Source of the DNA: Stenotrophomonas geniculata ATCC 19374 = JCM 13324
Lineage (GTDB): Bacteria > Pseudomonadota > Gammaproteobacteria > Xanthomonadales > Xanthomonadaceae
Reading direction: 5' to 3'
DNA length: 64,000 nt
Assembly: GCF_001431625.1 (NCBI RefSeq)
Contig: NZ_LLXT01000149.1
Coordinates: 54,806 to 118,805 of the forward strand
Below the pieces are notes generated by a model, which was given only the letters and a program-made list of their open reading frames with translations, ran no database searches and was not told where the DNA came from. The position numbers and the translations under genes were made by a program. Positions 12,348-21,903 of the stretch are shown here, piece by piece (the stretch's first letter is position 1; every line of letters begins with the position of its first letter).

Positions 12348-13579
12348 ATCGCAAGGGTGACAAATCGCTGATCGTTGGCCTGGACATCGGCACCTCCAAG
12401 GTGGTGGCGCTGGTGGGCGAGTATTCGCCGGGCAACCCGATCGAAGTGATCGGCATCGGCTCGCACGAGTCGCGCGGTTTGAAGCGCGGCGTGGTGGTGG
12501 ACATCGAATCGACCGTGCAGTCGATCCAGCGCGCGGTGGAAGAAGCCGAGCTGATGGCCGGCTGCGAGATCCGCTCGGTGTACGCCTCGATCTCCGGCAA
12601 CCACGTGCAGTGCAAGAATTCGCCGGGCATCGTGCCGATCCGTGACGGGGAAGTGACCTGGGGCGACCTGGATCGCGTGCTCGACGCGGCCAAGGCGGTG
12701 GCGATTCCGGCCGACCAGAAGATCCTGCACGCGATCCCGCGCGAGTACGTGCTGGACGACTCGCAGGAAGGCATCCGCAACCCGGTCGGCATGACCGGCG
12801 TGCGCCTGGAGGTGCACGCGCACCTGGTGGTGTGCGCGCAGTCGGCCGCGGCCAACATCAGCAAGTGCGTGCAGCGCTGCGGCCTGCAGGTGGATGACCT
12901 GGTGCTGTCCTCGCTGGCCTCCAGCGTGGCGGTGCTGACTGCTGACGAGCGCGAGCTGGGCGTGGTGCTGGTCGACATGGGCGCCGGCACCACCGACATC
13001 GCGGTGTTCGTGCAGGGCGCGATCTGCCACACCGCCTCGCTGCCGATCGCCGGCGACCACGTCACCAACGACATCGCGCACATGCTGCGCACGCCGACCC
13101 CGGAAGCCGAGCAGATCAAGGTGCGTTACGCCTGCGCCCTGGCCCAGCTGGCCACCGCCGAGGAGAGCATCCAGGTGCCGTCGGTGGGTGACCGCCCGCC
13201 GCGTCGCATGCCGCGCCACTCGCTGGCGCAGGCGGTGCAGGGTCGCTACGAGGAAATCTTCGAGATGGTGCAGGCCGAACTGCGCCGCTCCGGCTTCGAG
13301 GAACTGGTACGCGCCGGCATGGTGCTGACCGGTGGTGCGTCGAAGATGGAAGGCGTGGTCGAGCTGGCCGAGGAAATGCTGCAGATGCCGGTGCGCGTGG
13401 GCATCCCGCAGCACGTCACCGGGCTGGGCGAAGTGGTGGGCAACCCGGTGCACGCCACCGGCGTGGGCCTGCTGCTGATGGGCAGCCAGATCGAGCATCC
13501 GCGCCGGCCTTCGCTGCCGACCGGGCGCGCTGGAAGCATGTTCAAGAAACTCAAGACCTGGTTCCGCGGCGAGTTCTGA
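12344..13579 (+). CDS. ftsA: Cell division protein FtsA
   Basis: Actin-like ATPase of 411 residues that tethers FtsZ to the membrane and recruits late division proteins. The phosphate-1 loop [10 protein letters not shown], the inserted 1C subdomain region, [13 protein letters not shown] (phosphate 2) and TGGASKMEG (adenosine motif) are visible. The C-terminal amphipathic segment ([12 protein letters not shown]) is the expected membrane-targeting helix. It is coupled to ftsQ by ATGA, and is followed by a 170-base gap before ftsZ. Confidence 0.97.
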   Translation: MNRKGDKSLIVGLDIGTSKVVALVGEYSPGNPIEVIGIGSHESRGLKRGVVVDIESTVQSIQRAVEEAELMAGCEIRSVYASISGNHVQCKNSPGIVPIRDGEVTWGDLDRVLDAAKAVAIPADQKILHAIPREYVLDDSQEGIRNPVGMTGVRLEVHAHLVVCAQSAAANISKCVQRCGLQVDDLVLSSLASSVAVLTADERELGVVLVDMGAGTTDIAVFVQGAICHTASLPIAGDHVTNDIAHMLRTPTPEAEQIKVRYACALAQLATAEESIQVPSVGDRPPRRMPRHSLAQAVQGRYEEIFEMVQAELRRSGFEELVRAGMVLTGGASKMEGVVELAEEMLQMPVRVGIPQHVTGLGEVVGNPVHATGVGLLLMGSQIEHPRRPSLPTGRAGSMFKKLKTWFRGEF

Positions 13580-13594
13580 CGCGGAATCCGCAAA

Positions 13595-13611
13595 CCTGGG
13601 CATCGCCCAGG
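13595..13611 (+). other. Hairpin in ftsA-ftsZ gap
   Basis: A perfect 7-bp stem (CCTGGGC / GCCCAGG) with a 3-base loop lies 15 bases after the ftsA stop. No T-tract follows, so an intrinsic terminator is unlikely. It may be a processing or stability element in the ftsA-ftsZ mRNA. The rest of the 170-base gap is rich in C and A and poor in T, and ends in the ftsZ ribosome-binding site (ACGAGGAC, 13736-13743). Confidence 0.4.
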
Positions 13612-13749
13612 CGCAACACCCGCAGTACCCGCATCACAAGGCAACACCGGCAACACACAACCCACACAGCCGCAACGTCGGCATGCAGCAGGACGGCAGG
13701 ACGCCCGAATGCCCATGCCAGCCAAAGCGGATACAACGAGGACACGGAC

Positions 13750-14985
13750 ATGGCGCATTTTGAACTGATCGAAAAGATGGCACCCAATGCGGTGATCAAG
13801 GTGGTTGGCGTGGGCGGCGGCGGCGGCAATGCCGTGGCGCACATGGTCAACTCGGCGGTGGATGGCGTGGAATTCATCACCGCCAACACCGACTCGCAGG
13901 CCATCAAGAATTGTGGTGCCAAGCTGCAGCTGCAGCTGGGTACCAACGTGACCAAGGGCCTGGGCGCAGGCGCGAATCCGGAAGTCGGCCGCCAGGCCGC
14001 GCTGGAAGACCGTGAGCGCATCATGGACGCGCTGCAGGGTGCGGACATGGTCTTCATCACCGCCGGCATGGGCGGTGGCACCGGCACCGGCGCGGCTCCG
14101 GTAGTGGCGCAGCTGGCCAAGGAAATGGGCATCCTGACCGTGGCCGTGGTCACCAAGCCGTTCCCGTTCGAAGGCCGTCGCCGCATGCAGGTGGCGCTGA
14201 AGGGCATCGAGGAACTGAGCCAGCACTGCGACTCGCTGATCACCATCCCGAACGAGAAGCTGATCACCGTGCTGGGCCGCAACGCGACCATGATCCAGGC
14301 CTTCCGTGCCGCCAACGACGTGCTGCAGGGCGCCGTGCAGGGCATCGCCGACCTGATCGTGCGTCCGGGCCTGATCAACGTCGACTTCGCCGACGTGCGC
14401 ACCGTCATGTCCGAAATGGGCCTGGCGATGATGGGTACCGGCACCGCGCGTGGTGATGACCGCGCCCAGGCCGCCGCCGAAGCCGCGATCCAGAACCCGC
14501 TGCTGGACGATGTGAACCTGGCCGGTGCCAACGGCATCCTGGTCAACATCACCGCCGGTGCGGACTTCACCATGGCCGAGTTCGACGAGATCGGCCGCAC
14601 CATCGATGGCTTCGCTTCCGAAGACGCCACCGTGGTGGTCGGTACCGTGCTGGATCCGGACATGCAGGACGAAGTGCGCGTGACCGTGGTCGCTACCGGC
14701 CTGAACCGCGTGTCGGCCAGCAAGACCCAGCGTCCGGGCGAGCGTGCGCCGATCAAGCTGGTCCGCAATGCCACCACCGGCCAGCCGGAATTCGGTGACT
14801 TCGACAACGGCGGCGACGCTGTGTCCAAGGCCGTCGGTGGCATGGGCCTGGGCCTGCGTCGTGCCAGCAGCGATACCGCAGCGGCTTCGGCCCCGTCGGC
14901 CCCGGCGGCTTCGGCACCGGCTGCGGCGGAACTGCCGAACGACTACCTGGACATCCCGGCGTTCCTGCGCCGCCAGGCGGACTAA
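13750..14985 (+). CDS. ftsZ: Cell division GTPase FtsZ
   Basis: Tubulin-like GTPase of 411 residues that polymerises into the Z ring. The GTP tubulin signature GGGTGTG lies at about 108-114, preceded by the [11 protein letters not shown] loop. The T7 loop [11 protein letters not shown] carries the catalytic aspartates. An Ala/Pro/Ser-rich linker (about 375-395) leads to the conserved C-terminal peptide [12 protein letters not shown], which binds FtsA and ZipA. A GAGGA site sits 7 bases before the ATG. Unlike the upstream genes it has its own leader and is probably also transcribed independently. Confidence 0.98.
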   Translation: MAHFELIEKMAPNAVIKVVGVGGGGGNAVAHMVNSAVDGVEFITANTDSQAIKNCGAKLQLQLGTNVTKGLGAGANPEVGRQAALEDRERIMDALQGADMVFITAGMGGGTGTGAAPVVAQLAKEMGILTVAVVTKPFPFEGRRRMQVALKGIEELSQHCDSLITIPNEKLITVLGRNATMIQAFRAANDVLQGAVQGIADLIVRPGLINVDFADVRTVMSEMGLAMMGTGTARGDDRAQAAAEAAIQNPLLDDVNLAGANGILVNITAGADFTMAEFDEIGRTIDGFASEDATVVVGTVLDPDMQDEVRVTVVATGLNRVSASKTQRPGERAPIKLVRNATTGQPEFGDFDNGGDAVSKAVGGMGLGLRRASSDTAAASAPSAPAASAPAAAELPNDYLDIPAFLRRQAD

Positions 14986-14994
14986 GCGGGGCGG

Positions 14995-15015
14995 CCCGGG
15001 GTTGTCCTCCCCGGG
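14995..15015 (+). terminator. Possible terminator after ftsZ
   Basis: A 7-bp GC-only inverted repeat (CCCGGGG / CCCCGGG) with a 7-base loop lies 9 bases after the ftsZ stop. No run of T follows, so any termination would be weak or Rho-assisted. Confidence 0.35.
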
Positions 15016-15176
15016 TTGCGCCACCATGTCCTGAAAATGCGGGCGCCGGGCCAGGATGGGCCCGGCCGCCCTGCTTCATGTGCGTCCCATTGGCGCGCCG
15101 GTGCGTCCTGCCTGCTTTCAGCCGGGGTAGGGGACCTTGCGTGTTAATCTAATGTGTCACTTCCGGTCCATCCCCC

Positions 15177-16088
15177 ATGATCCAGCAACGCACCCTCAAG
15201 AACACGATCCGCGCCACCGGCGTTGGCCTGCACAGCGGTGACAAGGTCTACATGACCCTGCGCCCGGCACCGGTCAACCATGGCATCGTGTTCCGCCGCG
15301 TGGACCTGGACCCGGTGGTGGAAGTGCCGGCCAAGGCCGAGCTGGTCACCGAAGTGACCCTGTGCACCGGCCTGACCTGCAACGACGCCAAGATCCAGAC
15401 CGTCGAACACCTGATGTCGGCGCTGGCCGGCCTGGGTGTGGACAACATCATCGTCGAACTGTCCTCGGCCGAGCTGCCGATCATGGACGGTTCGGCCGGC
15501 CCCTTCGTGTTCCTGCTGCAGTCGGCGGGCATCGTGGAACAGGATGCGCCCAAGCGCTTCATCCGCGTGCTGAAGACCGTGGAAGTGACCGAGGGCGACA
15601 AGGTGGCCCGCTTCAGCCCGTACGAGGGCTACAAGCTGGGCTTCACCATCCAGTTCGACCACCCGATGATCCCGGCCAAGCAGTCGCGCCAGGAAATCGA
15701 GTTCTCGACGCTGGCCTACACCAAGGAAATCTCCCGCGCGCGCACCTTCGGCTTCATGCGCGACCTGGAATACATGCGCGAGCGCAACCTGGGCCTGGGC
15801 GGTTCGATGGACAACGCCATCGTGCTGGACGAGTTCCGCGTGCTCAACGAAGACGGCCTGCGCTACGCCGACGAATTCGTGCGCCACAAGATCCTCGACG
15901 CGATCGGCGACCTTTATCTGGCCGGTGGCCAGGTGCTGGGTGCCTACGAGGGCTTCAAGTCGGGTCACGCGCTCAACAACAAGCTGGTGCGCGCGCTGAT
16001 GGCCGATGCCACCGCCTGGGAATGGGTCAGCTTCGACTCGCCGGCCACGCCGGATCCGGTCGAATATGCCACTCCGGCCTACGCCTGA
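15177..16088 (+). CDS. lpxC: UDP-3-O-acyl-GlcNAc deacetylase LpxC
   Basis: Zinc-dependent deacetylase of 303 residues, the committed step of lipid A synthesis in the cytoplasm. The N-terminal [18 protein letters not shown] block, the zinc histidine in [16 protein letters not shown], the [12 protein letters not shown] loop and the second zinc site [14 protein letters not shown] are all present. It follows ftsZ after 191 bases, the usual end of the dcw cluster, and is followed by an intrinsic terminator. Levels of LpxC are normally controlled by proteolysis of its C-terminal tail, here ending in PAYA. Confidence 0.97.
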   Translation: MIQQRTLKNTIRATGVGLHSGDKVYMTLRPAPVNHGIVFRRVDLDPVVEVPAKAELVTEVTLCTGLTCNDAKIQTVEHLMSALAGLGVDNIIVELSSAELPIMDGSAGPFVFLLQSAGIVEQDAPKRFIRVLKTVEVTEGDKVARFSPYEGYKLGFTIQFDHPMIPAKQSRQEIEFSTLAYTKEISRARTFGFMRDLEYMRERNLGLGGSMDNAIVLDEFRVLNEDGLRYADEFVRHKILDAIGDLYLAGGQVLGAYEGFKSGHALNNKLVRALMADATAWEWVSFDSPATPDPVEYATPAYA

Positions 16089-16118
16089 TTTCTGCAGGTT
16101 GTTGAATTGAAAGACAAA

Positions 16119-16150
16119 AACGCCGCCTTCCAGGGCGGCGTTGTCGTTTC
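16119..16150 (+). terminator. Rho-independent terminator of lpxC
   Basis: A 9-bp stem (AACGCCGCC / GGCGGCGTT) with a 6-base loop is followed by TGTCGTTTC, and an A-run precedes it. It sits 30 bases after the lpxC stop and closes the dcw transcription unit. The remaining 220 bases up to dciA hold no gene. They contain a locally AT-rich stretch (16240-16270, TTTAACGTAGTTTTAAC) with no clear promoter. Confidence 0.8.
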
Positions 16151-16347
16151 AGCTATCTTCGTCGCATTCAGCATGCTTGACGCGCATCAAGGCCGGTTCG
16201 AGGTCACGGTTTTGTGAACCTGTTGGATCGGAAGCCTGAATTTAACGTAGTTTTAACAACAATCTAACGACAGGCCCCCGGATGGCAGCTAGGATGCGAC
16301 CCGGCCCCCGAAATGTTTCACGCCGTGGTGACACGTGCGACGGGGAG

Positions 16348-16364
16348 CGGAGCCGGATGCTCCG
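16348..16364 (-). terminator. Hairpin after dciA
   Basis: A 6-bp stem (CGGAGC / GCTCCG, 5-base loop) lies 6 bases beyond the dciA stop. It could be its terminator but lacks a T-run. Confidence 0.35.
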
Positions 16365-16370
16365 TTGTCG

Positions 16371-16820
16371 TCAGGACCGCTTCTTCGGCTTCGAAGGAAC
16401 GTCCTGCAGGCAAGCCAAGGCGTCGCGTAGCCCTTTGTGCGTGGCGGCTGAAACTGCGTGGGGTCCATTCCGGTTGTCGAGCGCTGGGGAGCGCGTGGGA
16501 GTGGGAGACGCAGTCTTGATGGTCACCTTGGTGGCCTTCAGCCCGATGGAACGGGCCGCGTCGAGCAACTGGGCTTCGGCAAGCCGCAACTTGGCATGCC
16601 AGACCGGGGACTCGACGAGAAAAACGAGGTGTTCCCCGTCCACATTGGCCAGCCGGCAACGGCTGCGCAGAGGTGGCGGCAACTGGGGGCGCAACTGACG
16701 GTCCAGCGCGTCGAGCCACAAGGCACGCCGCAGCGGGTTCCCGCTTTTGTCCGCCATCACCGCATCCAGCGCCGGCTTCGGCACTGACGCGGGGCGAACG
16801 CTGGATTTCGGCTCAGACAT
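16371..16820 (-). CDS. dciA: DciA-family (DUF721) helicase loader
   Basis: A 149-residue protein with the DUF721 domain in its first 100 residues (RALWLDALDRQLRPQLPP, CRLANVDGEHLVFLVESPVWHAKLR). DUF721 proteins are DciA, the replicative-helicase (DnaB) operator in bacteria that lack DnaC/DnaI. The C-terminal 45 residues are basic and probably unstructured, as is common for DciA. The position next to lpxC, an M23 peptidase and secA matches the order known from pseudomonads and xanthomonads. It is on the minus strand here, and its ATG is only 12 bases from the divergent peptidase ATG. Confidence 0.85.
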   Translation of the reverse strand: MSEPKSSVRPASVPKPALDAVMADKSGNPLRRALWLDALDRQLRPQLPPPLRSRCRLANVDGEHLVFLVESPVWHAKLRLAEAQLLDAARSIGLKATKVTIKTASPTPTRSPALDNRNGPHAVSAATHKGLRDALACLQDVPSKPKKRS

Positions 16821-16832
16821 GAAAACTCACTG

Positions 16833-17789
16833 ATGGCATTCAAAAAGATCGTAATCAAAACGCGTGAAGGACAGGCCAAATCGTCGCCCATCGCGCGTTT
16901 GCGGTTCTATTTCGAGGACCGCCCCCGCGCCCTGCTGGGCAGCGTGCTCGGGGTAGGCTGCATTATCGGCCTTGCCGGTGGCATTGGCGCCAGCGCGCTG
17001 AATGACTCCCGCCTGCAGGCCAAGGTCGAGCGCCAGGATGCGGAGCTGGCCAAGGTCAAGCGCGATGCGCAGACCCAGGTCAACGCGCTGGCGGCCCGCC
17101 TCGGCGAGCTGCAGGCCCAGGCCACCCGCCTCAACGCCCTCGGCGAACGGCTGACCCAGATGGGCAAGCTGGAAGACGGCGAGTTCGACTTCAACGAGAC
17201 CCCCGGCCTCGGTGACGGTGACGCCGGCGGCCCGACCAGCGATATCCCGGTCAAGGACGTCAACGCCGACTTACAGGTGCTGGAGCAGCGCTTCGCTGCT
17301 TCAGGCCGGCAGTTGTCGGTGATGGAATCGCTGATGTTCGACCACCAGCTGCAGCAGAACGCCGTGCCCTCGCGCATGCCGATCCGCAACAGCTATGTGA
17401 CCTCCGGTTTCGGCACCCGTGCCGACCCGTTCGGCCGCGGTGCCGCTACCCACAAGGGCATGGACTTCCACGCCAAGGTCGGTGACCCGGTGATGGCCGT
17501 GGCCGAAGGCGTGGTCAGCTTCGCCGGCGTCAAGGGCGGCTACGGCAACGTGGTCGACGTCGACCACGGTAACGGCTACGTCACCCGCTACGCGCACAAT
17601 TCGCGCCTGGTGGTGAAGGTTGGCGACCTGGTCCGTGCCGGGCAGGAAGTGGCCAAGGCCGGTTCCACCGGTCGTTCGACCGGCGCCCACGTGCACTTCG
17701 AGGTGTGGGAGAACGGCAACGTGGTCAACCCGCGCAAGTTCCTTGGCGACGGCGGCAATACGCCGGTCGGCCGCATCAGCCGCGGTTGA
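16833..17789 (+). CDS. M23-family peptidoglycan DD-metallopeptidase
   Basis: Membrane-anchored endopeptidase of 318 residues. It has a cytoplasmic basic N-terminus, one transmembrane helix (about 34-54), a periplasmic coiled coil (about 58-110), a linker, and a C-terminal LytM/M23 domain. The zinc motifs are intact: HKGMD (His near 207, Asp near 211) and HVHFE (about 286-290). It probably cleaves peptide cross-bridges during growth or division, or activates an amidase. It lies between dciA and secA, with no room for a promoter outside the dciA coding sequence. Confidence 0.92.
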   Translation: MAFKKIVIKTREGQAKSSPIARLRFYFEDRPRALLGSVLGVGCIIGLAGGIGASALNDSRLQAKVERQDAELAKVKRDAQTQVNALAARLGELQAQATRLNALGERLTQMGKLEDGEFDFNETPGLGDGDAGGPTSDIPVKDVNADLQVLEQRFAASGRQLSVMESLMFDHQLQQNAVPSRMPIRNSYVTSGFGTRADPFGRGAATHKGMDFHAKVGDPVMAVAEGVVSFAGVKGGYGNVVDVDHGNGYVTRYAHNSRLVVKVGDLVRAGQEVAKAGSTGRSTGAHVHFEVWENGNVVNPRKFLGDGGNTPVGRISRG

Positions 17790-17795
17790 ACCCAA

Positions 17796-17818
17796 CGCCG
17801 GGCATGGCCCGGCGCTAC
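17796..17818 (-). repeat. GTAG-headed palindrome (SMAG-like), minus orientation
   Basis: Perfect GC-rich palindrome CGCCGGGC-ATG-GCCCGGCG, with CTAC (GTAG on the minus strand) at its right end. It forms an inverted pair with the copy at 17842. This layout matches the SMAG repeats known from S. maltophilia. Confidence 0.85.
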
Positions 17819-17841
17819 CGGCACGCCGTCGGATCCCGGCG

Positions 17842-17864
17842 GTAGCGCGGGGCCATGCCCCGCG
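17842..17864 (+). repeat. GTAG-headed palindrome (SMAG-like), plus orientation
   Basis: GTAG followed by the CGCGGGGC-CAT-GCCCCGCG palindrome, facing away from its partner at 17796. The pair lies between the M23 peptidase and secA and may form a cruciform or a joint RNA stem. Confidence 0.85.
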
Positions 17865-17948
17865 AGCGCGAAGCGCGGCCGCCAGGACCCCGGTCCCGGC
17901 CGCCTGGACGACCGCAAAGGGTTGAAACCCCTCACGGCCGTCCCAAGC

Positions 17949-17954
17949 TACAAT
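17949..17954 (+). promoter_or_regulatory. Possible -10 element for secA
   Basis: TACAAT lies 102 bases before the secA ATG. The best -35 match, TTGAAA at 17922, is 21 bases away, longer than optimal, so this is a weak call. Confidence 0.35.
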
Positions 17955-17968
17955 GGGTGTTGCCATCG

Positions 17969-17989
17969 ACAGGGCGCCAGGCGCCCTGT
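17969..17989 (+). promoter_or_regulatory. Perfect inverted repeat in secA leader
   Basis: ACAGGGCGCC and GGCGCCCTGT flank a single A, followed by TTCGTTT. It starts 14 bases after the putative -10. As RNA it would fold immediately at the 5' end of the secA mRNA, either stabilising it or attenuating transcription. As DNA it could be an operator. Confidence 0.45.
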
Positions 17990-18056
17990 TTCGTTTGCGG
18001 CGGACGGATCCCAAGGGGGAGGCCGGGCGTCGTGTCCATCCAACCCGGTTCCTTCA

Positions 18057-20789
18057 ATGATCAACAGCCTGCTTACCCGCGTATTTGGCAGTCGTAACGA
18101 ACGACAGCTGCGCCAGCTCAACCGCATCGTCGCCAAGATCAATGCGCTGGAACCGGAGATCGAGAAGCTTTCCGACGAGCAGCTTCAGGCCAAGACGCCG
18201 GAGTTCAAGCAGCGCATTGCCAATGGTGAAGCCCTGGACAAGGTGCTGCCGGAAGCGTTCGCGGTCTGCCGCGAGGCCGGTCGCCGCGTGCTGGGCATGC
18301 GCCACTACGACGTGCAGCTGATCGGCGGCATGGTGCTTCACCTGGGCAAGATCGCAGAAATGCGCACCGGTGAAGGCAAGACCCTGGTGGCGACCCTGCC
18401 GGTGTACCTCAACGCGCTGGAAGGCAAGGGCGTGCACGTGGTCACCGTGAACGACTACCTGGCGCGCCGTGACGCCGCGCAGATGGGCAAGCTGTACAAC
18501 TGGCTGGGCCTGAGCGTGGGCGTGGTCTACCCGGGCATGCCGCACAGCGACAAGCGCGAAGCCTACGCCTCGGACATCACCTACGGCACCAACAACGAAT
18601 TCGGTTTCGACTACCTGCGCGACAACATGGCGCTGTCCAAGGCCGACCGCTACCAGCGCGGCCTGCACTACGCCATCGTCGACGAAGTCGACTCCATCCT
18701 GATCGACGAAGCGCGTACCCCGCTGATCATCTCCGGCCCGGCCGATGATTCCCCGGAGCTGTACATCCGCGTCAACCGCGTCGTGCCGAACCTGGTCAAG
18801 CAGGAAGTGGAAGACGGCGAAGGCGACTTCTGGGTCGACGAGAAGGGCAAGCAGGTGCACCTGTCCGAAGCGGGCATGGAGCACGCCGAGCAGCTGCTGG
18901 TCGAGGCCGGCATCCTCGACGGCGAGACCGAAGGCCTGTACGCGCCGCAGAACCTGACCGTGGTCCACCACCTCAACGCCGCACTGCGCGCGCACGCGAT
19001 CTACCAGCGTGACGTGGACTACATCGTGCGCGATGGCGAAGTGGTCATCGTCGATGAGTTCACCGGCCGCACCCTGTCCGGCCGTCGCTGGTCCGATGGC
19101 CTGCACCAGGCGGTGGAAGCGAAGGAAGGCGTGCCGGTCCAGCGCGAGAACCAGACGCTGGCGAGCATCACCTTCCAGAACCTGTTCCGCATGTACAAGA
19201 AGCTGTCCGGCATGACCGGTACGGCCGATACCGAAGCCTTCGAGTTCCAGAGCATCTACGGCCTGGAAGTGGTGGTGATTCCGACCAACCGCCCGACCAT
19301 CCGCAAGGACAGCCCGGACCAGGTGTTCCTCAACCGCAAGGGCAAGTTCAATGCGGTGCTGGCCGACATCGAAGAGTGCGCCAAGCGCGGCCAGCCGGTG
19401 CTGGTGGGTACCACCTCGATCGAAACCTCGGAAATGCTGTCCGAGCACCTGCGCAAGGCGGGCGTGAAGCACGAAGTGCTAAACGCCAAGCAGCATGACC
19501 GCGAAGCGACCATCGTCGCCAATGCCGGCCGTCCGGCGGCCGTGACCATTGCCACCAACATGGCCGGCCGTGGTACCGACATCGTGCTGGGCGGTTCGCT
19601 GGAAGCGGAAATCCACGAGCTGGGCGAAGGTGCCACCGAGGAGCAGAAGGCCGCGGTCAAGGCCGAATGGCAGAAGCGCCACGAGGCCGTCAAGGCTGCC
19701 GGCGGCCTGCACATCGTCGGTACCGAACGCCATGAATCGCGCCGTATCGACAACCAGCTGCGTGGCCGTTCGGGCCGCCAGGGTGACCCGGGTTCGTCCC
19801 GCTTCTACCTGTCGCTGGAAGACAACCTGATGCGCATCTTCGCCTCCGACTGGGTGCAGAAGGCCATGCGCATGATGGGCATGAAGGAAGATGACGTCAT
19901 CGAGGACCGACTGGTCAGCCGCCAGATCGAGAAGGCGCAGCGCAAGGTCGAGGCCCACAACTTCGACATCCGCAAGAACCTGCTGGACTTCGACGACGTC
20001 AACAACGACCAGCGCAAGGTGATCTACGCCCAGCGCGACGAGCTGCTGGACGCCGAGTCGGTGAAGGACAACGTCGACGGCATCCGCGACGACGTGATCT
20101 TCGACGTGGTGGCCCGCTTCGTGCCGCCGAACTCGATCGACGAGCAGTGGGACCTGCGTGGCCTGGAAGCGACCCTGGAGTCGGACTTCGGCCTGCAGAT
20201 GTCGCTGACCGACCTGGTCAAGTCGCACGAAGAGCTGGACGCCGAAGCCATCGCTGCCAAGGTGCAGGAACGCGTCAACCAGCACTTCGCCGAGAAGGAA
20301 GCCGGCGTGGGCGAAGAGACCATGCGCGCGCTGGAGAAGCACGTGATGCTGACCGTGCTGGACCAGAGCTGGAAGGAGCACCTGGCCCGCATGGATTACC
20401 TGCGCCAGGGCATCTACCTGCGTGGTTACGCGCAGAAGCAGCCGAAGCAGGAGTACAAGAAGGAAGCCTTCGAACTGTTCTCGGACATGCTGGAGAACGT
20501 CAAGCGCGAAGTGGTGACCCTGCTGTCGCGCGTGCGCATCCGCAGCGACGAGGAAGTGCAGGCGCTGGAAGCGGCCGAACGCCAGCAGGCCGAAGCCCGC
20601 CTGAGCCAGTCGCAGTTCCAGCACCAGGACGTGGGCGGCTACAGCGCCGACGAGGAAGCTGCGCAGGTGCAGGCTGCCCAGCAGGGCAACGCACAGGTGC
20701 AGCGCGACGAGCCGAAGATCGGCCGCAACGATCCATGCCCGTGCGGCAGTGGCAAGAAGTACAAGCACTGCCACGGCCAGCTGAGCTGA
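18057..20789 (+). CDS. secA: Preprotein translocase ATPase SecA
   Basis: Motor ATPase (910 residues) that drives unfolded preproteins through SecYEG. NBD1 contains the Walker A MRTGEGKT (about 102-109) and [15 protein letters not shown]2 contains [14 protein letters not shown] and [12 protein letters not shown]. Helical scaffold and wing domains follow. A Gln/Ala-rich linker leads to the zinc-binding tail [14 protein letters not shown] that binds SecB and phospholipid. ATG 18057 gives the canonical N-terminus [17 protein letters not shown] 268-base gap with a SMAG pair and a leader palindrome precedes it. Confidence 0.98.
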   Translation: MINSLLTRVFGSRNERQLRQLNRIVAKINALEPEIEKLSDEQLQAKTPEFKQRIANGEALDKVLPEAFAVCREAGRRVLGMRHYDVQLIGGMVLHLGKIAEMRTGEGKTLVATLPVYLNALEGKGVHVVTVNDYLARRDAAQMGKLYNWLGLSVGVVYPGMPHSDKREAYASDITYGTNNEFGFDYLRDNMALSKADRYQRGLHYAIVDEVDSILIDEARTPLIISGPADDSPELYIRVNRVVPNLVKQEVEDGEGDFWVDEKGKQVHLSEAGMEHAEQLLVEAGILDGETEGLYAPQNLTVVHHLNAALRAHAIYQRDVDYIVRDGEVVIVDEFTGRTLSGRRWSDGLHQAVEAKEGVPVQRENQTLASITFQNLFRMYKKLSGMTGTADTEAFEFQSIYGLEVVVIPTNRPTIRKDSPDQVFLNRKGKFNAVLADIEECAKRGQPVLVGTTSIETSEMLSEHLRKAGVKHEVLNAKQHDREATIVANAGRPAAVTIATNMAGRGTDIVLGGSLEAEIHELGEGATEEQKAAVKAEWQKRHEAVKAAGGLHIVGTERHESRRIDNQLRGRSGRQGDPGSSRFYLSLEDNLMRIFASDWVQKAMRMMGMKEDDVIEDRLVSRQIEKAQRKVEAHNFDIRKNLLDFDDVNNDQRKVIYAQRDELLDAESVKDNVDGIRDDVIFDVVARFVPPNSIDEQWDLRGLEATLESDFGLQMSLTDLVKSHEELDAEAIAAKVQERVNQHFAEKEAGVGEETMRALEKHVMLTVLDQSWKEHLARMDYLRQGIYLRGYAQKQPKQEYKKEAFELFSDMLENVKREVVTLLSRVRIRSDEEVQALEAAERQQAEARLSQSQFQHQDVGGYSADEEAAQVQAAQQGNAQVQRDEPKIGRNDPCPCGSGKKYKHCHGQLS

Positions 20790-20793
20790 CCCC

Positions 20794-20825
20794 GAAGAGC
20801 CCCGCAAAAGCGGGGTTCTTCTTTT
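20794..20825 (+). terminator. Rho-independent terminator of secA
   Basis: A 12-bp stem (GAAGAGCCCCGC / GCGGGGTTCTTC, one G-T pair) with an AAAA loop and a following TTTT tract starts 5 bases after the secA stop. This is a textbook intrinsic terminator. Confidence 0.93.
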
Positions 20826-20902
20826 AGGGCGGCTGTTTCGCAGGGCTGATCCGGCCGGATCCGAGATTGCACGGGCCGCCCTGTTCTGGGCATGCTTCCT
20901 CC

Positions 20903-21859
20903 ATGCCTTCCCCCACCCGATCGATCCACGTTGTGGCCGCCGTCATCACCGACGCCCGTGGCCGCGTGCTGCTCAACCGCCGTACCGAGAACCGCGACAT
21001 GGCTGGCCTGTGGGAATTCCCCGGCGGCAAGCGCGAATCCGGCGAGACCTCCGAGCAGGCCCTGGTGCGCGAGCTGCGCGAGGAACTGGGCATCGAGGCC
21101 GATGTCGGCGAGTGGCTGATGGACGTGCCGCAGCGCTATCCGGACAAGCACCTGACCCTGGAAGTGCGCCACGTGCGCAGCTGGAAGGGAACCCCCCGCG
21201 GCCGTGAAGGGCAGGCGATCACCTGGGTGGCGCCGGACAAGCTGGGCCGCTATTCAATGCCGCCGGCAGACCTGCCGGTGGTGGCCGCCCTGCGCCAGCC
21301 CGACAGCTACCTGATCACCCCGGCGCCGGCCGATGATGAGGGCGGCATGCAGCATTGGCACGAACAGCTGCAGCGCGCGGTGGCCGCGGGCCAGCAGCGC
21401 ATCCAGCTGCGCTTGCCGACGGCGCATCCGCAGCGCCAGGCGATGGTCGAGCAGGCCCTGCGCGCGCATCGTCGCAGCGGCGTGCAGTGGCTGCTCAACC
21501 GCGATATCGAGCTGGCACGCGCACTGGGCGTGGGCGTGCATCTGGGCAGCGAACAGCTGCTGGGGCTGTCGCAGCGTCCGCTGCCCGAAGGCCAGCTGGT
21601 GGCCGCGTCCTGCCATGACCTGCAGCAGCTGCAGGCCGCACAGCAGTTGGGCTGCGACTTCGCCGTGCTGGGTCCGGTGCAGGCCACGGCCAGCCATCCC
21701 GATGCCGTGCCGCTGGGCTGGGATGCCTTCGCCGAGCTGCGTGCGCAGGTGTCACTGCCGATCTACGCGCTGGGTGGCATGGGCAGTGGCCACATCAGTG
21801 AGGCGCGTCGCCATGGTGGGCAGGGCATCGCCGCCATTCGCGCGCTGTGGCCGGCGTGA
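20903..21859 (+). CDS. Nudix hydrolase fused to ThiE-like domain
   Basis: Two-domain protein of 318 residues. Residues about 8-135 are a MutT-type Nudix domain with an intact box beginning GGKRESGETSEQALVREL and ending REELGI, expected to hydrolyse oxidised nucleotides such as 8-oxo-dGTP. Residues about 150-318 resemble thiamine phosphate synthase/TenI (VHLGSEQL, FAVLGPVQATASHP, PIYALGGMGSGH). The ThiE active site looks eroded: the Lys after QLR and the acidic residue before GVHLG are not where expected. The fusion downstream of secA is recurrent in gammaproteobacteria. ATG 20903 was chosen over the GTG upstream because the Nudix fold starts right after it. Confidence 0.88.
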   Translation: MPSPTRSIHVVAAVITDARGRVLLNRRTENRDMAGLWEFPGGKRESGETSEQALVRELREELGIEADVGEWLMDVPQRYPDKHLTLEVRHVRSWKGTPRGREGQAITWVAPDKLGRYSMPPADLPVVAALRQPDSYLITPAPADDEGGMQHWHEQLQRAVAAGQQRIQLRLPTAHPQRQAMVEQALRAHRRSGVQWLLNRDIELARALGVGVHLGSEQLLGLSQRPLPEGQLVAASCHDLQQLQAAQQLGCDFAVLGPVQATASHPDAVPLGWDAFAELRAQVSLPIYALGGMGSGHISEARRHGGQGIAAIRALWPA

Positions 21860-21863
21860 TGTC

Positions 21864-21898
21864 AGGGTCGGATCATCGCAACGCGCGGCTCTGACCCT
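21864..21898. repeat. Convergent inverted repeat AGGGTC...GACCCT
   Basis: AGGGTCGGATC at the left pairs imperfectly with GGCTCTGACCCT at the right. It fills the 44-base space between two convergent genes, so it may terminate transcription from both sides. A related palindrome occurs at 30366-30404. Confidence 0.5.
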
Positions 21899-21903
21899 CC
21901 CGA

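Noticed and set aside
17922..18056. N-terminal extension of SecA by 45 residues
   Set aside because: It would start at TTG, translate the leader palindrome and give Cys/Arg-rich residues foreign to Sec[12 protein letters not shown] is the family start.
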